DNA of 64,000 nucleotides from Sipunculus nudus (Eukaryota; Annelida; Sipuncula; Golfingiida; Sipunculidae), in assembly GCA_026874595.1 (NCBI GenBank), contig CM049309.1, positions 12,016,576 through 12,080,575 on the forward strand, given 5' to 3'. The position numbers and the translations under genes were made by a program. A model generated the notes under the pieces. That model did not search any database, was not told the DNA's origin, and saw only the letters and a program-made list of their open reading frames with translations. The first letter of the stretch is position 1. Each line of letters opens with the position of its first letter. This document shows positions 27,101-36,390 of this stretch, piece after piece.

Positions 27101-27127
27101 TCTGAGCCCTCTGATTCTCCGATGTAG
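7362..27127 (+). CDS. Gene A: SLC2A/GLUT-family facilitative sugar transporter, intact 13-exon model
   Basis: Join: 7362-7374 (tentative), 12411-12496, 13392-13487, 14317-14477, 15984-16108, 16911-17081, 20378-20485, 21816-21904, 22610-22708, 23590-23802, 24678-24753, 25556-25683, 26930-27127. All junctions are GT-AG, phases agree, and the sum is 1563 nt, or 520 residues plus TAG, normal for a 12-helix GLUT. Visible motifs: N-glycosylation sequon NDT (72-74) in the first outer loop; ADRFGR (114-119); E173 and R180-G181; NQL (187-189); PESPR (235-239); QQFSGIN (309-315); DRAGRR (358-363); GPGSIPW (411-417); PETKNKT (482-488). Known for the family: these build the sugar path and cytoplasmic gates of plasma-membrane hexose uniporters. 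The order resembles class I GLUTs, but the QLS of GLUT1 is HIS here (306-308), so substrate cannot be assigned. A decayed paralogue lies 17 kb downstream. Confidence 0.9.
7375..8877. other. Intronic or upstream DNA with GTCCGTTAAC-type fragment
   Basis: At about 7888-8200 a GCTCAGCTGACT-TGTCCGTTAACAGGGC segment resembles the starts of other dispersed elements here (28523, 17203). The rest is unrecognised AT-rich DNA. Confidence 0.4.
8886..9571. mobile_element. hAT-type MITE (family M2) with perfect 8-bp TSD
   Basis: The ends are AAGGGTTGTTAA and TTAACAATCCTG (reverse complement CAGGATTGTTAA), followed inward by GTTTTTCCC on both sides. The element is flanked by CTCTAAAT at 8878-8885 and 9572-9579, an exact 8-bp duplication as made by hAT transposases. 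686 bp, no transposase frame, with a (TA)n core around 9150-9187. Confidence 0.85.
9580..10329. other. Unannotated AT-rich intron DNA
   Basis: Nothing recognised in this stretch. Confidence 0.4.
10396..10558. mobile_element. Small TA-flanked MITE
   Basis: Begins TACAGTGGAACCCC and ends GGGCTTGCACTGTA; the reverse complement of the end matches the start at 12 of 14 positions. TA on both sides fits a Tc1/mariner-like target duplication. 163 bp including TA, non-coding. Confidence 0.6.
10676..10900. repeat. 75-bp tandem repeat, three copies
   Basis: CCACC followed by GATGCCCTTGTTGAATGTG starts at 10676, 10751 and 10826. The first two copies are nearly identical; the third is diverged. Confidence 0.9.
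10984..11333 (-). mobile_element. tRNA-derived SINE (family S1), copy 1
   Basis: Read on the minus strand it opens with a tRNA-like head: box A-like TGGCTCAGAGGTAGAGCAC and box B-like GAGTTCAAATCTC, spaced as in a tRNA gene. A body follows, ending GGAATTCTGCAGATGTACAT. The body matches 41953-42247. RNA polymerase III promoter elements are inferred from the boxes. Confidence 0.8.
11855..12250 (+). repeat. Dispersed family R2, plus-strand copy
   Basis: Shared words in order: AGAGGTCGTTTCTACTCAAAA, CTCAACTGTCAAAC, TTTGTTACATTTC, TGCTTACAAAATATTACTTAT, GCATTGTGGGG-TTGAATTTCAA. Other copies: 44053-44440, 45337-45575, 48425-48840, 57885-58085 (plus) and 55365-55610, 61060-61130, 62045-62220 (minus). 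Class unknown. Confidence 0.7.
12411..12496 (+). CDS. Gene A exon 2, cytoplasmic N-terminus
   Basis: Acceptor TTGTAG and donor GGG|GTAAGT bracket 86 nt. It starts with two bases completing a codon and then encodes [13 protein letters not shown] followed by an acidic, polar stretch ending in YIPG. This serine-rich hydrophilic tail fits the cytoplasmic N-terminus of a GLUT. Gene B has no counterpart. The following 895-bp intron contains a 314-bp element with terminal inverted repeats (12600-12913). Confidence 0.8.
12600..12913. mobile_element. MITE with 35-bp terminal inverted repeats (family M3)
   Basis: Left CAGAGGTTTCCAGACTTTGG and the next 15 bases are inverted at 12879-12913, with two mismatches in 35. 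No clear target duplication. Related single ends occur at about 44757 and 45890 (GAGGTCCCTAGGCTTTGGTG). Confidence 0.75.
13392..13487 (+). CDS. Gene A exon 3, transmembrane helix 1
   Basis: 96 nt, phase 0 at both ends, encoding [20 protein letters not shown] and then [12 protein letters not shown]. This is the classic GLUT first helix (GYNTGVIN in vertebrate class I members). Donor GGA|GTAAGT. The 829-bp intron after it holds nothing recognised. Confidence 0.93.
14317..14477 (+). CDS. Gene A exon 4, outer loop 1 and helix 2
   Basis: 161 nt starting after TTTTAG and ending GGC AG|GTAATG (phase 2). It encodes the first extracellular loop with sequon NDT, helix 2, and the start of the conserved ADRFGR cytoplasmic loop. 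The length equals gene B exon 3. The 1506-bp intron contains a foldback repeat (14664-14828). Confidence 0.93.
14664..14828. repeat. Foldback repeat, about 60-bp arms
   Basis: GTGCATCCAGCTCCAAATTT and downstream bases to 14724 are inverted at 14768-14828 with scattered mismatches and a 43-bp spacer. A diverged relative lies at 16640-16790, and GTGCATCCAGCTCCAAATTT recurs near 2906. Confidence 0.7.
15984..16108 (+). CDS. Gene A exon 5, helix 3
   Basis: 125 nt after TTGCAG, ending at AAT G|GTATGT. Encodes [18 protein letters not shown] and then a segment with [10 protein letters not shown], the basic helix 2-3 loop, helix 3 and the start of helix 4. This exon is the intact reference for the frameshifted exon 4 of gene B. 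The 802-bp intron includes a diverged fragment (16640-16790) of the same foldback family as 14664-14828. Confidence 0.93.
16911..17081 (+). CDS. Gene A exon 6, helices 4 and 5
   Basis: 171 nt after TTTGCAG, donor CTA G|GTAAGT. Encodes [20 protein letters not shown] and then [12 protein letters not shown] and a hydrophobic helix. The E of the helix 4 motif, the R-G pair and NQL are conserved sugar-porter residues. The length equals gene B exon 5. The 3296-bp intron is mostly a composite repeat element (17203-19645). Confidence 0.94.
17203..19645 (+). mobile_element. Composite repeat element C1, long copy
   Basis: Starts GCGAACCTGTGAGCTTATGC with GGCGTCCGTACGTTAAC and ends CACAGGTTCGCATTAGGCC. 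GCGAACCTGTG at 17209 is inverted at 19614-19624. The same start, core and end recur at 48908-50135. The interior holds a GGTGGCGCCACC higher-order tandem array. Superfamily not identified. Confidence 0.65.
18205..19345. repeat. 277-bp higher-order tandem array, about four copies
   Basis: CAGC(G/A)TCCATCTGTTCATCT recurs at 18357, 18633, 18912 and 19190 (276, 279, 278). Each unit is two related halves of about 139 bp, one with CATATCTCAGCAGTGGTTTG and the other with CATATCTCGGGAACCGTTTG, each closing in a GGTGGCGCCACC-like core. Confidence 0.85.
20378..20485 (+). CDS. Gene A exon 7, helix 6 and PESPR loop
   Basis: 108 nt after CTTCAG, donor CAA G|GTAGTG. Encodes helix 6, then PESPRYILL and an acidic/basic stretch of the large intracellular loop. 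PESPR is a sugar-porter signature. The length equals gene B exon 6. The 1330-bp intron carries a run of C (about 20915-20933), a GTCCGTCCG-type element from about 20935, and a short duplicated motif containing GAGACATCTTCAGGGG (about 21190 and 21237). Confidence 0.94.
21816..21904 (+). CDS. Gene A exon 8, intracellular loop helices
   Basis: 89 nt after TTTAAG, phase 0 end at AAG|GTTTAT. Encodes [20 protein letters not shown] and then [10 protein letters not shown], the charged intracellular helical bundle between helices 6 and 7. The length equals gene B exon 7. The 705-bp intron is AT-rich with no recognised feature. Confidence 0.9.
22610..22708 (+). CDS. Gene A exon 9, helix 7 with QQFSGIN
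   Basis: 99 nt after CCTGCAG, donor GTT|GTAAGT. Encodes the end of the intracellular loop and helix 7 with [11 protein letters not shown]. The QQ and N of QQxSGIN bind sugar in characterised GLUTs. Vertebrate GLUT1/3/4 have QLS where this has HIS. The 881-bp intron contains a 25-bp direct duplication near 23100-23160 and nothing else recognised. Confidence 0.93.
23590..23802 (+). CDS. Gene A exon 10, helices 7b to 9
   Basis: 213 nt after CATTACAG, donor AGG|GTAAAT. Encodes [10 protein letters not shown], helix 8, the DRAGRRTLH loop and helix 9. The length equals the gene B homologue exactly, which fixes where gene B's lost acceptor should be. The 875-bp intron contains a dispersed repeat copy (23852-24275). 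Confidence 0.94.
23852..24275 (+). repeat. Dispersed family R1, copy 3
   Basis: Colinear with 2938-3370: ATTCACCTACC, AAGTTCTTATAACGCC, GTTTGTCTGACTTGCTGCC, TAGCCTGTGTGTGATGGGAT and CTGGCCTATTTTTATAAAA. Inside a gene A intron, non-coding. Confidence 0.75.
24678..24753 (+). CDS. Gene A exon 11, helix 10 start
   Basis: 76 nt after TTTGCAG, donor CCT G|GTGAGT. Encodes [20 protein letters not shown] and then FAVGP, leading into the GPGSIPW motif split across the intron. The length equals gene B exon 10. The 802-bp intron has nothing recognised. Confidence 0.92.
25556..25683 (+). CDS. Gene A exon 12, helices 10 and 11
   Basis: 128 nt after TTTTTAG, donor GAA|GTAAGT. Encodes [20 protein letters not shown] and then helix 11 with the NW pair. 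W417 matches the tryptophan of GLUT1 that lines the inner sugar site. The 1246-bp intron includes a possible MITE (about 26333-26757). Confidence 0.94.
26333..26757. mobile_element. Possible MITE with GTATCACGATAC inverted ends
   Basis: GAGGCTGTA and GTATCACGATAC on the left are mirrored by GTATCGTGATA and TTACAGCCC on the right. Spacing differs and no target duplication was found, so this is tentative. Confidence 0.35.
26930..27127 (+). CDS. Gene A exon 13, helix 12 and C-terminal tail
   Basis: 198 nt after TATTACAG, ending in TAG. Encodes helix 12, [15 protein letters not shown], and a polar tail ending DSEPSDSPM. The tail has no class-specific sorting motif that I recognise. AATAAA hexamers at 27149-27154 and 27385-27390 are candidate poly(A) signals. 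Confidence 0.94.
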   Translation, partial: QELKSLVFIPFTVLTGIFFMILFKLLPETKNKTVEEIAQLFSKGQTTSYKSYGGLKDSEPSDSPM

Positions 27128-28110
27128 GAGGTACCACAGAGTTCAGTTAATAAACATAAGCTTGAGTCTTAATTATGAAATAAGATGCTTTAATTCTGTA
27201 TTGACAGGCTTCCCATAATGCATTTTTTTCTTTCTATGATTTCCTACAATATATGGTGATAGTCTTGCAATTTTCAAAAAATTGGCAAATCACAGTATAA
27301 GTAGTCCCCTTGCACAACAGTTTCCTTCTGTAGTCAACAACAAATGTGTATTGTGCTAGAAAGTGATAATGATCAACACTAGTTAATAAAAACAGTTTAT
27401 TGTTCATAATTGTGCCTGCTTAATAGTGCTTATATCAACATATATTTGATCACACATTATACATTGTTGATCAGTTTATCAGAACTGTATAGAGTTAGTG
27501 AAGGGATCTATGATAACGATGTGTTTGAGTAGCATTTACAAAATTGTGTTGTTCTAATGACTTAATACACATATACAGGTTGTGATGTTGTGACTGTATA
27601 TCTGTAAATACATAACATACTGTATGGAGGTGAGAGGTGTGCAAGTCCAATGACTAAATGATCAGGTATGGCCAGACTACCTTGTTTTGAACATAGAGAG
27701 AACGGCAGACTCTGTCAGTATCCTCTGCTTTCCTCATCATGCAGGCGAATTGTGATGTTTAGGGAACAGTAGATACTAGTATGTCAAGACATGATACTAG
27801 TATGTCCAGACTGTAGTAGCAGGCATGATCATATCATAATTACATAACCTCAGTTCAGCTGTATTTACTTTGGTAATAATTAGTGCCATGGTCACTCTTT
27901 TAAGTGTCTTTCCATTTTGTTGTACATGATCTCTAATGTCTTGTGATCTCTGGTCAGCTTCAGCACAACAATAGTTAATTTTTTTTCATTTTTAGCTCAA
28001 CCTGCCATTGGCCAGATGAGCTTGTTGTGCCATGGCGATGCAGTCTCCGCCTGTCTTCCCATCCATCACCCAGCTGGCATCTGTCCACAATTTACAAAAG
28101 ATGCTTATAC
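27128..28110. other. Gene A 3' flank
   Basis: 3' UTR and flank. From about 27993 a TTTTTAGCTCAACCTGCC segment resembles starts of the GTCCGTCCG-rich dispersed elements. A short direct repeat with ATACTAGTATGTC occurs near 27775-27805. Confidence 0.4.
27149..27154 (+). promoter_or_regulatory. Candidate poly(A) signal of gene A
   Basis: AATAAA lies 22 nt after the stop codon. A second hexamer at 27385-27390 would give a more usual 3' UTR length. Which one is used cannot be told from sequence. Confidence 0.3.
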
Positions 28111-28322
28111 CTTCATTATTTCTTGACTGATTTTGATTTTGTTTGGTTTATCTAATAGGACTTGGTGTGAGCTTTTAAAATTCTATGCAGAATTTTTTAA
28201 ATATATTATTTATGCAAACTTTTTCAAAATCACAAAAAAATGCTTCTTCTTCTTTATTTCTTGACTGATTTTTTGTCTTGTTTTTGTTTCTTGACTGATT
28301 TTTTGTCTTGTTTTTGGTCTGT
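28111..28322. repeat. TTTCTTGACTGATTTT short tandem repeat
   Basis: A 30-bp unit TTTCTTGACTGATTTTTTGT plus CTTGTTTTTG is present twice in a row at about 28256-28316, with a related copy near 28119. Confidence 0.75.
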
Positions 28323-28522
28323 TTTATCTGATCGGGCATGAAGTGGCCTTCTAAACATTTATACAGCATTTTGAACCTGCAGGTGGGGGCCATCAGGAGA
28401 CACCAACTTCTGTGATGAAAAGTTCATCACATACACTTAGTGAAAATCACTTAATTATATGTTGAAGGGTGATTGGTGAGCACTCTATCATTGATGTTCT
28501 GGCTTTTGTTATTTCTTTATTT

Positions 28523-28765
28523 TTAGCTCAGCTGACTTTCAGTCATGCTGAGCTATAGTGATGGGTCATTGTCTGTCGTTCTTCCATCTGGATGTAAAAT
28601 GTGCTTTATGCGAACAGATCTTCCTGCCCCTCCCCAAAATTTTCAACAAACATTTGCAAAAATTTGCTTCTAAATAAGACAATAGTTATTAGGCTCATAA
28701 CAATAGTCATTATCTCATGTTTGACAGCTGAGCGCCATGACCCATAGGTCACTTGTTTCACGTTT
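28523..28765 (+). mobile_element. Short dispersed element with AGCTCAGCTGA / TGACCC ends
   Basis: Starts TTTTAGCTCAGCTGACTTTC and ends AGCGCCATGACCCATAGGTC ACTTG. The end recurs near 37800, 41700 and 45170, so it belongs to a repeated family. Class uncertain. Confidence 0.5.
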
Positions 28766-28769
28766 GTTT

Positions 28770-29389
28770 ATTGACTGGGAGGACAGAACAACTTCTGTAT
28801 TGTTATTTGATCTCAGACTTTTCACTCGTCTATTGAATTATCAATTCTGAGCCTGTTAAAACTAAGTTTGTGTTCTGCTTAGAATTTTGTCAATTTATGC
28901 ACAAAAAAACACAAAGTCAGAGGATGCATGCCTTGCATTTACACAAGATCAAGAGCACACTATATACAAATGAAATAGATGGTGTAGAATATAAGCTAAC
29001 TATGTTACAATACATATATTTTGCCAGAATACTAGCCACAGTATTGGATTCAGCTGTATATTAAAATCCTGCAAACAGAGTTTTCTTTGATATATTCTGA
29101 AGTAGCTGTAATACAATGAGTTGGTTGTTTGATTTTAGTGGCTGTAACTGCATGAGCTTAGTCAAGACCTACAATTTAGGTGTTCTTAATGACAGGTCTC
29201 AGAATAAGGTCTTAATATATAAAAAGGAAAACACCTGAGAGTCTTTTTAATGTCATCTGAGGTTATAGCCCTACAATCATTTATTGCAAAAAAAATAATG
29301 GCCTTTGTGAAAATAGATAGGATCATGTAACCTTGTATATTTGTCTTCATAGTAGGTTAACTAAAGTAACATGACTGACATCAGAGGGA
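28770..29389. other. AT-rich intergenic DNA
   Basis: Nothing recognised. Confidence 0.4.
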
Positions 29390-29690
29390 AGATTCCATAT
29401 TAATGATTGACACATATCAGCATATAAAGTAGTTTTATCAAGAGAATACCTCAAAATGTGTGATTTAAGTAATACAGCATAAAAAAATGTATATTTTATT
29501 GTGAGGATAACCCAAAAATGTGTGATATAATTAACAGAGCATATTAGATATTTTTTAAGAGGAATATAACAAAAAATGTGTAATATCACTAAAACAGTAT
29601 ATAAAATGTTTTATTGGGAAGATACCACAGAAATGTGTGATGAAATTAATACAATTTTTTGGCAAAATTCCATTTTCCAGCACAATTTGT
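29390..29690. repeat. Diverged 60-bp tandem repeat
   Basis: AAATGTGTGAT or close variants at 29454, 29516, 29574 and 29631 (spacings 62, 58, 57), each followed by an AT-rich stretch with ACAG-AT and TTTTAT words. Confidence 0.7.
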
Positions 29691-30457
29691 GATATAAAAT
29701 ATATTTTAATTTCAGAATACAAAGATTTTTTTTAATAAAAATATCTATTTTACTGTGTGAAGAACCAGACATTTTCCTATTATATGCCTTAGAAGATTGT
29801 TCTTGTTACAGTAATTTTACAGCTCTTCAAACGGATGGTGCTATAGGTAGGTGCAGTGATCCTTAAAATCATCCTGGCATGTGATTCAGGATACCTGTAA
29901 TAGAGAAAAGGTATTTTTCTATCATACCTGCCATTAGCAGTTTAATTCACAGAGTAAAAATTTTAGATCACCAGTTGTTGATCCACCAGCTTTAAGAATT
30001 TGTCTCCAAAATTCCTCAATGTATCCGGATGATATTGTGTAGAACATATTGGTTGCATGATTAAGATGCAGTAACTATATGTGGTGACTTACACTTGCAA
30101 ACTGAAGTGATATTTTCCTCTTTTTATCAGAAATCAGAACATATTATACGGTGTACAGTATTCAGATTATGGCAGAATAATGTTACCCCAAATTGTGATT
30201 TTAGTAGAGCAGTAATGTTTATGCAAAGGTATCACGATTCTTTTCTAATTTTGCAGATTACATGTCCACCTATAATATACAAATAGTCTACAACCAATAC
30301 AGCAAAAATTTCCAAAGCTTTCAATTTCAGATTTTATATAAATTTGTCTCATGTGACAAATTTACAAGAATAAAGGGGTGTTGAACACTTCACAGATGTT
30401 CACACATTACAGTATCAAATACAGTTTTACTGTCTCCAAATTCATGTATATTCATTT

Positions 30458-30590
30458 GCATTTTGATCTGCATTGGTAAAACCACATTTTGATCTGCATT
30501 GGTGAAACCACATTTTGATCTGCATTGGTGAAACCACATTTTGATCTGCATTGGTAAAACCACATTTTGATCTGCATTGGTGAAACCACA
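30458..30590. repeat. 26-bp minisatellite, five copies
   Basis: GATCTGCATTGGTRAAACCA with CATTTT repeats at 30465, 30491, 30517, 30543 and 30569, exactly 26 bp apart, copies nearly identical. Confidence 0.95.
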
Positions 30591-30739
30591 TCAGGAGGTG
30601 GTTTCAATACTGAATTAATAACTGTGGAAGTTGTTTCAATGCAGGGTGAACATGCTTCAATGTATGTTGGATACAGTTCCGGCAGTGCACGGTTAATTCA
30701 TTTTCAAGTTGTGGAACAGTATCAGTAATTGTACCGGTA

Positions 30740-32404
30740 ATTTATTTTTATTTTATTTTATTTTTTATTAATATATCTTTATTCAGGGTGGCTTGTTCAG
30801 AATATACTGATCTTCCACAAGGCCCTGAGAGTAATTGGAATTTTAGACATGATCGAATTGCATGACAGTAATAATATCTAATATACAAGCAAATATATAT
30901 GTGCTGAATATAACTGGATATAACATATTGTTATTTCCTGTACTAGTATGACCATTATTAAGAGTTTATTATAGAATATTATTAAGATAATCATAGGCTA
31001 TTCAGGTTATTAACAATGTTGCTAACATTGTATGAAATAAGTGCAAAGAATAATACAAACCACAAGTGCAATGTATGCATAGTTATGTAAGTGTTAATTC
31101 ACTTATTGGTATTCGTAAAGCATAAAATGTCAACATGCATGCAAACCATGTAAAAGTGGTATAATCGATTTATTGTTATTATGTCAAGAGTTAAGAGAAT
31201 ATTGCTGAAGATCTTTTTTGAACTTATCTAAATTATCTATCTTACGAAGAGCTTCCTGTAACAAATTCCATTATTTTGGTCTCCGATAAATAAAAGATTT
31301 TCGCATAAATTCAGTTCTAACTGTTGGTACTTTCACTTGACAAGAATATCTCGTGTTATAAGAGTGTATTTCGGATCGGGTTTCTGATAGATAATTAAGA
31401 TAACAAGGTGCTAGGCAATTAAGGCATTTAAACATGAATATATTCAAGAGGTACAATAATCTTTGATTGATATTATGCCATTTTAAGGCTGATATCAATG
31501 TTGAACTAGCTGTATTCCTATCATAATTCCCAGAAATTATAGGGGCAGCCCTATTCTGGAATTTCTGGAGAACCTTCATATTAGTTTGGCTTTGATGGCC
31601 CCAAATGATTAAACCATAATCAATATAGGGTTGTATGGTGGTCATATAAATATGAACGAGTTCCTTTGGAGGTAAAACCTTACTCAGACGAGCGAGAGGG
31701 CCTAGTTTAGGTTTTAATTTGGAAGCAAGTTCATTGATATGTGCTCTCCATGTAAGGCAACTGTCAAGTGTTAATCCGAGATATTGAGCCTTATCAGTAT
31801 ACCGTAGGACTATATCATTTAACAAAATAGGTGGATATGATGATGTAATTTTAGATAATTTTTGTCTACTAATGACCATTAGGTAGGATTTTTCTGTATT
31901 TATCGTGAGTTTATTCACTGGAAACCATTCAGAAGTTCTATTAATATCAACTTGAATTTTCTGTGTAACAGACTCAATAGTGGGACCAGAAACATATAAG
32001 CATGTATCATCAGCAAATAGGCTAATGTTACTAAATTTTGGTATGTTACAAACATCATTAAGATAAATTAAGAATAAAAGTGGTCCGAGAACAGAACCTT
32101 GAGGGACTCCCTTAAAAATCTGCGAACAGTCAGAAATTGATCCATTATATTTAGTAGCTTGAGTTCGATTACTTAGATACGATTTGAACGTCTCTAGTTC
32201 TCGATTCTGTATTCCATATTTATAAAGCTTGTCAAGTAGCCTAGTGTGACATATTGAATCAAAACATTTACAAATATCAAGAAAGCAAGCTACTGTTATA
32301 TGTCTTTTGTCGCATGCTTTAACCCAATCAGATGTACTGCTAAGTATTGACGTAATGGTCGAGTGTTGTTTTATGAATGCTGATTGTGATGGAACTAAAA
32401 GTTT
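30740..32404 (-). mobile_element. 5'-truncated non-LTR retrotransposon (LINE), dead copy
   Basis: On the minus strand, an open frame from about 32404 carries reverse-transcriptase motifs: a D-I-x-K-x-F-D block, GVPQGSVLGPLLFLIYLNDV and the catalytic FADD, then YLGLTLD. A 3' tail follows that ends in TTTTATTTTATTT-type sequence (plus-strand view) at 30740-30775. No endonuclease domain remains, so the copy is 5'-truncated, the usual LINE fate. Motif style suggests a Jockey/CR1-like clade. Confidence 0.85.
31184..32404 (-). pseudogene. LINE reverse-transcriptase remnant with in-frame stop
   Basis: The RT frame is open from 32404 to a TAA at 31271-31273, then continues in frame as WNLLQEALRKIDNLDKFKKD up to TGA at 31184-31186. 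The TAA falls in a RRPK-stop-WN context and looks like a single nonsense change. There is no methionine start; the copy joins unrelated DNA at its 5' end. Confidence 0.85.
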
Positions 32405-33287
32405 GTTAATGCTGTATGTATGTATATATATGCTTAAGGATCAGATATATGATAAAATATCAGAATTCCATAAATTCAATTTTATAATAACTATATTTTA
32501 ACAACTCTTTATTTGAAGGATTAATCATAAATAACGTATTCCTTCTGACCTGATTAGTCAGCCAAGACCCAGTTGTGTTGATGTGTTAAATTTGTGTATA
32601 TATATGAATTTAGTAGGTAGTACTGTTATATCTGGTGTTTAGATCTGATATTATTTCAGTGAGATTATTAGGAGGGGATAGAATTCTCATTTGGAGTTTC
32701 TTTAAGATCCGATGGTAAAATATCATTTGAGAATTATGTTAATGTTACCTTAAGTATCTTTGTTATATAAGGGATAATGAATGAAAAATAATTTTATGGC
32801 CAATTTCATATTTGGTGCAACCATTCCATGTTCACTATGGTCCATGTTAATAAAGTAACTATATTTTATGTATATGAAACCAACATTCATCAATTGTTTA
32901 GGTATTCTTTATAAATGGGAAAGATAAGACTACTAAGTTTAAACTTAGACATGTGCTGGCTGTAAAAACAGTGATGCAATGGTGAATTACTTCATTTTGT
33001 CATTTGTTCCCGATTTAAACTTATTTTGCTATGACTTGTAGAAAATGTTGATTTACATTTCATGTAGTTAGCACACTTTTCATGTTCAAATTCACAATAT
33101 TCACATTTTCATTGGTCACAAATGTAAAGGAACTGTTTTGTGTTTACTTCAGGTTGCACATGTTAAGACTGAGAGACTACCATTGTAGTTTACACTCATA
33201 TTTTCACAAAGGCGCCATGTTCTTAATATACCAAGTATATATGGTAGAATCAACTTATAATTTGTGCTTGTATACATTCATATATTC

Positions 33288-33328
<41 letters not shown>

Positions 33329-35735
33329 TATTCCTGTGTTCATGTGAATATTGTATGTGTCTTAAGGGTTTGTGCTTAGTCATCATTGACATATTCATAA
33401 ATCATGTTAACATACTAGTCCATAAACTAAGGGTAATATTACCATATTCACATTTATAATCACAAATTTTGAGATTACCAGTGGATTTTATGTATAGTGG
33501 AAGGTTGTATACCAGAATATCTTGTAGTATACAAGTGCAAACTAATTATTAAAAGTCCCTTTTTGGTGACAGAACCATTGTAGTTTAATCGTGAATTTGA
33601 TTCAACCAAACAGATTCTGAAATTTGAAATTTAAATGATAATTTTTTTGTAATGCATGGATATGAGTTTGATGACAGTTTTACATGAGATGTTGGTTCAA
33701 GGAAATGGATCAGGTCCGTATAAGTGGTCGTGATTTTGCTTAAGACTACAAAGATAAGGGAAAATCTGTTTAAGTCAGCAGCTTATTGGTGAGCTATTCT
33801 TATATTGATTGTGACTCTCAGAGTCTGTGATTTTGCTGAAATCATTAACTAAATGTACTGCTGATCTTTATGCTAAGGTTGTTACAACTGATGGTGCTAA
33901 ATTATATAAATTACTTTCAGTTACCTCTTGCAAGGAACCAGGTGCTAATCTAACTGGGATATGCGGAAATAGATTGTTATTTACACTAATGAAGCCTGTG
34001 CTTTGTCATAGCCACCAAGTGTTTCTTTCTTGAACATACTTCCAAGGATATGTTTAACTTGAAATTTTCTATTCATGCTATTGTATAATGATAAATATGC
34101 AGATTAAAATTGCACTTTTTTCAATGGATGGCATCTGGCATTTTTTAATGTTTAATAATGAAAAGATATGTTATTAAAGATAATTGTTTCAAACATGAAA
34201 ACCAGATGGCGCTGATGGTAAATTGAGGTATCACGGTAACAATTATTAATATTATTTTGAGGTACTTCATTGCTATATGCAGATCTCTGCTTTATAGTAA
34301 TGGGTTGTATGCTTTAAAACATAATAGTATTGTCATGTGCTAAATGGGTGTCATAAACAATGTTGGGTTTCAGTACACTTTACCCATACTTTGAGACGCA
34401 ATGTTGTTATATTATTGTTGTAATATTGAACGAAAGGGAAGTTTACAATTATATTGTACATGAACAAATACGGTATTACATTGTGTGTATGTGTGTTAAG
34501 TGCCGGTGTAGAAAACAATCGTATAATTAAACACTCAAAATTGCCAGTATTGTAGCTAGTCATGGTATAGAAAGACCATAATAAATTGTTGTGTCGTTAT
34601 GTGTGTATTTAGTGTCTTGAATAAACAGTGATGAACAGGAATTTGCTGATACAGCTAGGGTTCAAATACTAGAAAAAAAATCTTTAAAAAGGCCGCCAAG
34701 AAACCCTAGTTTTAGAAAGCTAAAAAATAATTACCCATTTATGATCTATTTGTATAACGTTTACTGCCCAAAAGCTTGGGGTATTCATTCTATTTGTTTT
34801 TGGTTTTAAAAACTAGGTCACATTTGTTTGCTTTTCAGTGCCAGTTATCAGATGCCCCACTTGATCATAATAATACAAAATGTCACAGACATTGACTTTT
34901 TGCATCTGACAGGTCATACTCTGATTTACCAACATGCAGTTGTGTGTACTTTAAGTCCATACTATAATATTTGTACTATTACTCATGACCATTCAGTCTT
35001 TTTTCTCAATATATTTTTCAATCTGTTGTCACTTTCTTAACGTTTTAAAACCCTCTTGTAAATAACGTACCAGCAGAATACACTAGAAAAAAATCAATGA
35101 GAGGCACGTTGGCTTATGGCAGTAATGCTGGACATATTTTATTTTTCTGTAATTAATGACTGAGCGGGCAGTGTTGATCTCTATCTCGTCTGCGTCTAAA
35201 CAAGAAATGCCGTACGGTCAGGAAAGGAAATATCTGTTTATTTTAAAGGCTATTAATAAAATGAAATAAATTTACAAAGGCAGTTAGAAGAAATACAACC
35301 AAAAAAGACGGTCGCTTAATTTTTTGCGTGTTATGATCAGCCGTGGCCGGTAGCTGTGGCCGCTAAACCCTGTCAAGATCGCCACAGAACTGATGAAATT
35401 ACGCAATTCTTGTAAAACCAAACATCTGATTTGTGGAGATCGTGCGTTACATATTGTCAGTTGCAGGGTCCATTAAATAGGCACGCGCAATTTGCTTTAT
35501 TATAGTGTATATATAGGTCTACTCACGGTGCGACCGTGACTCTGCCTGAAAAATTATAACCACCGTAAGGGACACGATGTCAGTGAACATTTTCCCGCCA
35601 AAATACTCATGAATGAAGTCACATGGAGTTTACATTTAGTACGAATCTCTAATTTGCTCTCTGGCTATGACACGTGATAGCTTCGCCAATCACAAAAACG
35701 GTTGGAGGGACCAGGCACGTGTTCATGCAAATCAA
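32405..35735. other. AT-rich intergenic DNA with (TA)n tract
   Basis: (TA)n at about 33288-33326. Reading frames here are short and compositionally biased. An AATAAA near 34620 is not tied to any gene. Nothing else recognised. Confidence 0.4.
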
Positions 35736-35739
35736 CGTG

Positions 35740-36390
35740 ACCTGATGAAAAATAGAAATTTTCATGACAAATGCACATTCACGGTGTTTTTTTCGCAATG
35801 CTTGCAGATATTGGCCTTATTTTTGGTGTGTAGGCGCATAATGACCACTAACAGATCGAGTTCGCGTTTTGTCCTGGTTGACCTCCTTTTGAACGTATGA
35901 CGGCTCCTGATCCTATAGAAATTTCATGAAAAATAGATATTTTCATGATAAATGCACATGTTGAGACTTTTTTTTCGCAATGCCTGATTTTTGGTGTGTG
36001 GACAAATTATGACTAGTTACATATCGAGTGTGCGTTTTGTCCCGTATGACGGCAAAGGAACAGAAAATTTCATGCAAACAGAAATGTTCATGATAAATTC
36101 ACATGTGCGGACTTTTTTCACGGTACTTGCAGATATTGACCTGATTTATTGCACATGGCAAGATTATGGCCATTTACAGATCGAGTTTGCGTTTTTCGTC
36201 GGGGTTGACTTACTCTTGACCGTATGACAGCTCCTGGTCATAGAAATTTCATAAAAATTGAAATTTTCATGATATATGCACATGTACGGACTTTTTTCAA
36301 AATGCCTGTGGATATTGGCCTGATTTTTGGTGTGTGACTGCATAATGACCACTTACAGATCGAGTATGACAACTCTTGAACAAAGAAAAT
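35740..36390. repeat. About 180-bp degenerate tandem repeat, four copies
   Basis: TTCATGATAAATGCACATG-like words at 35761, 35942, 36087 and 36266, each followed by a TTTTTTC, GATATTGGCCT, TTACAGATCGAGT and GACGGCTCCTG-like order. Confidence 0.75.

Noticed and set aside
33082-33459. 125-residue frame spanning a (TA)n tract
   Set aside because: Its length depends on the microsatellite (YIYIYI run); no homology recognised.
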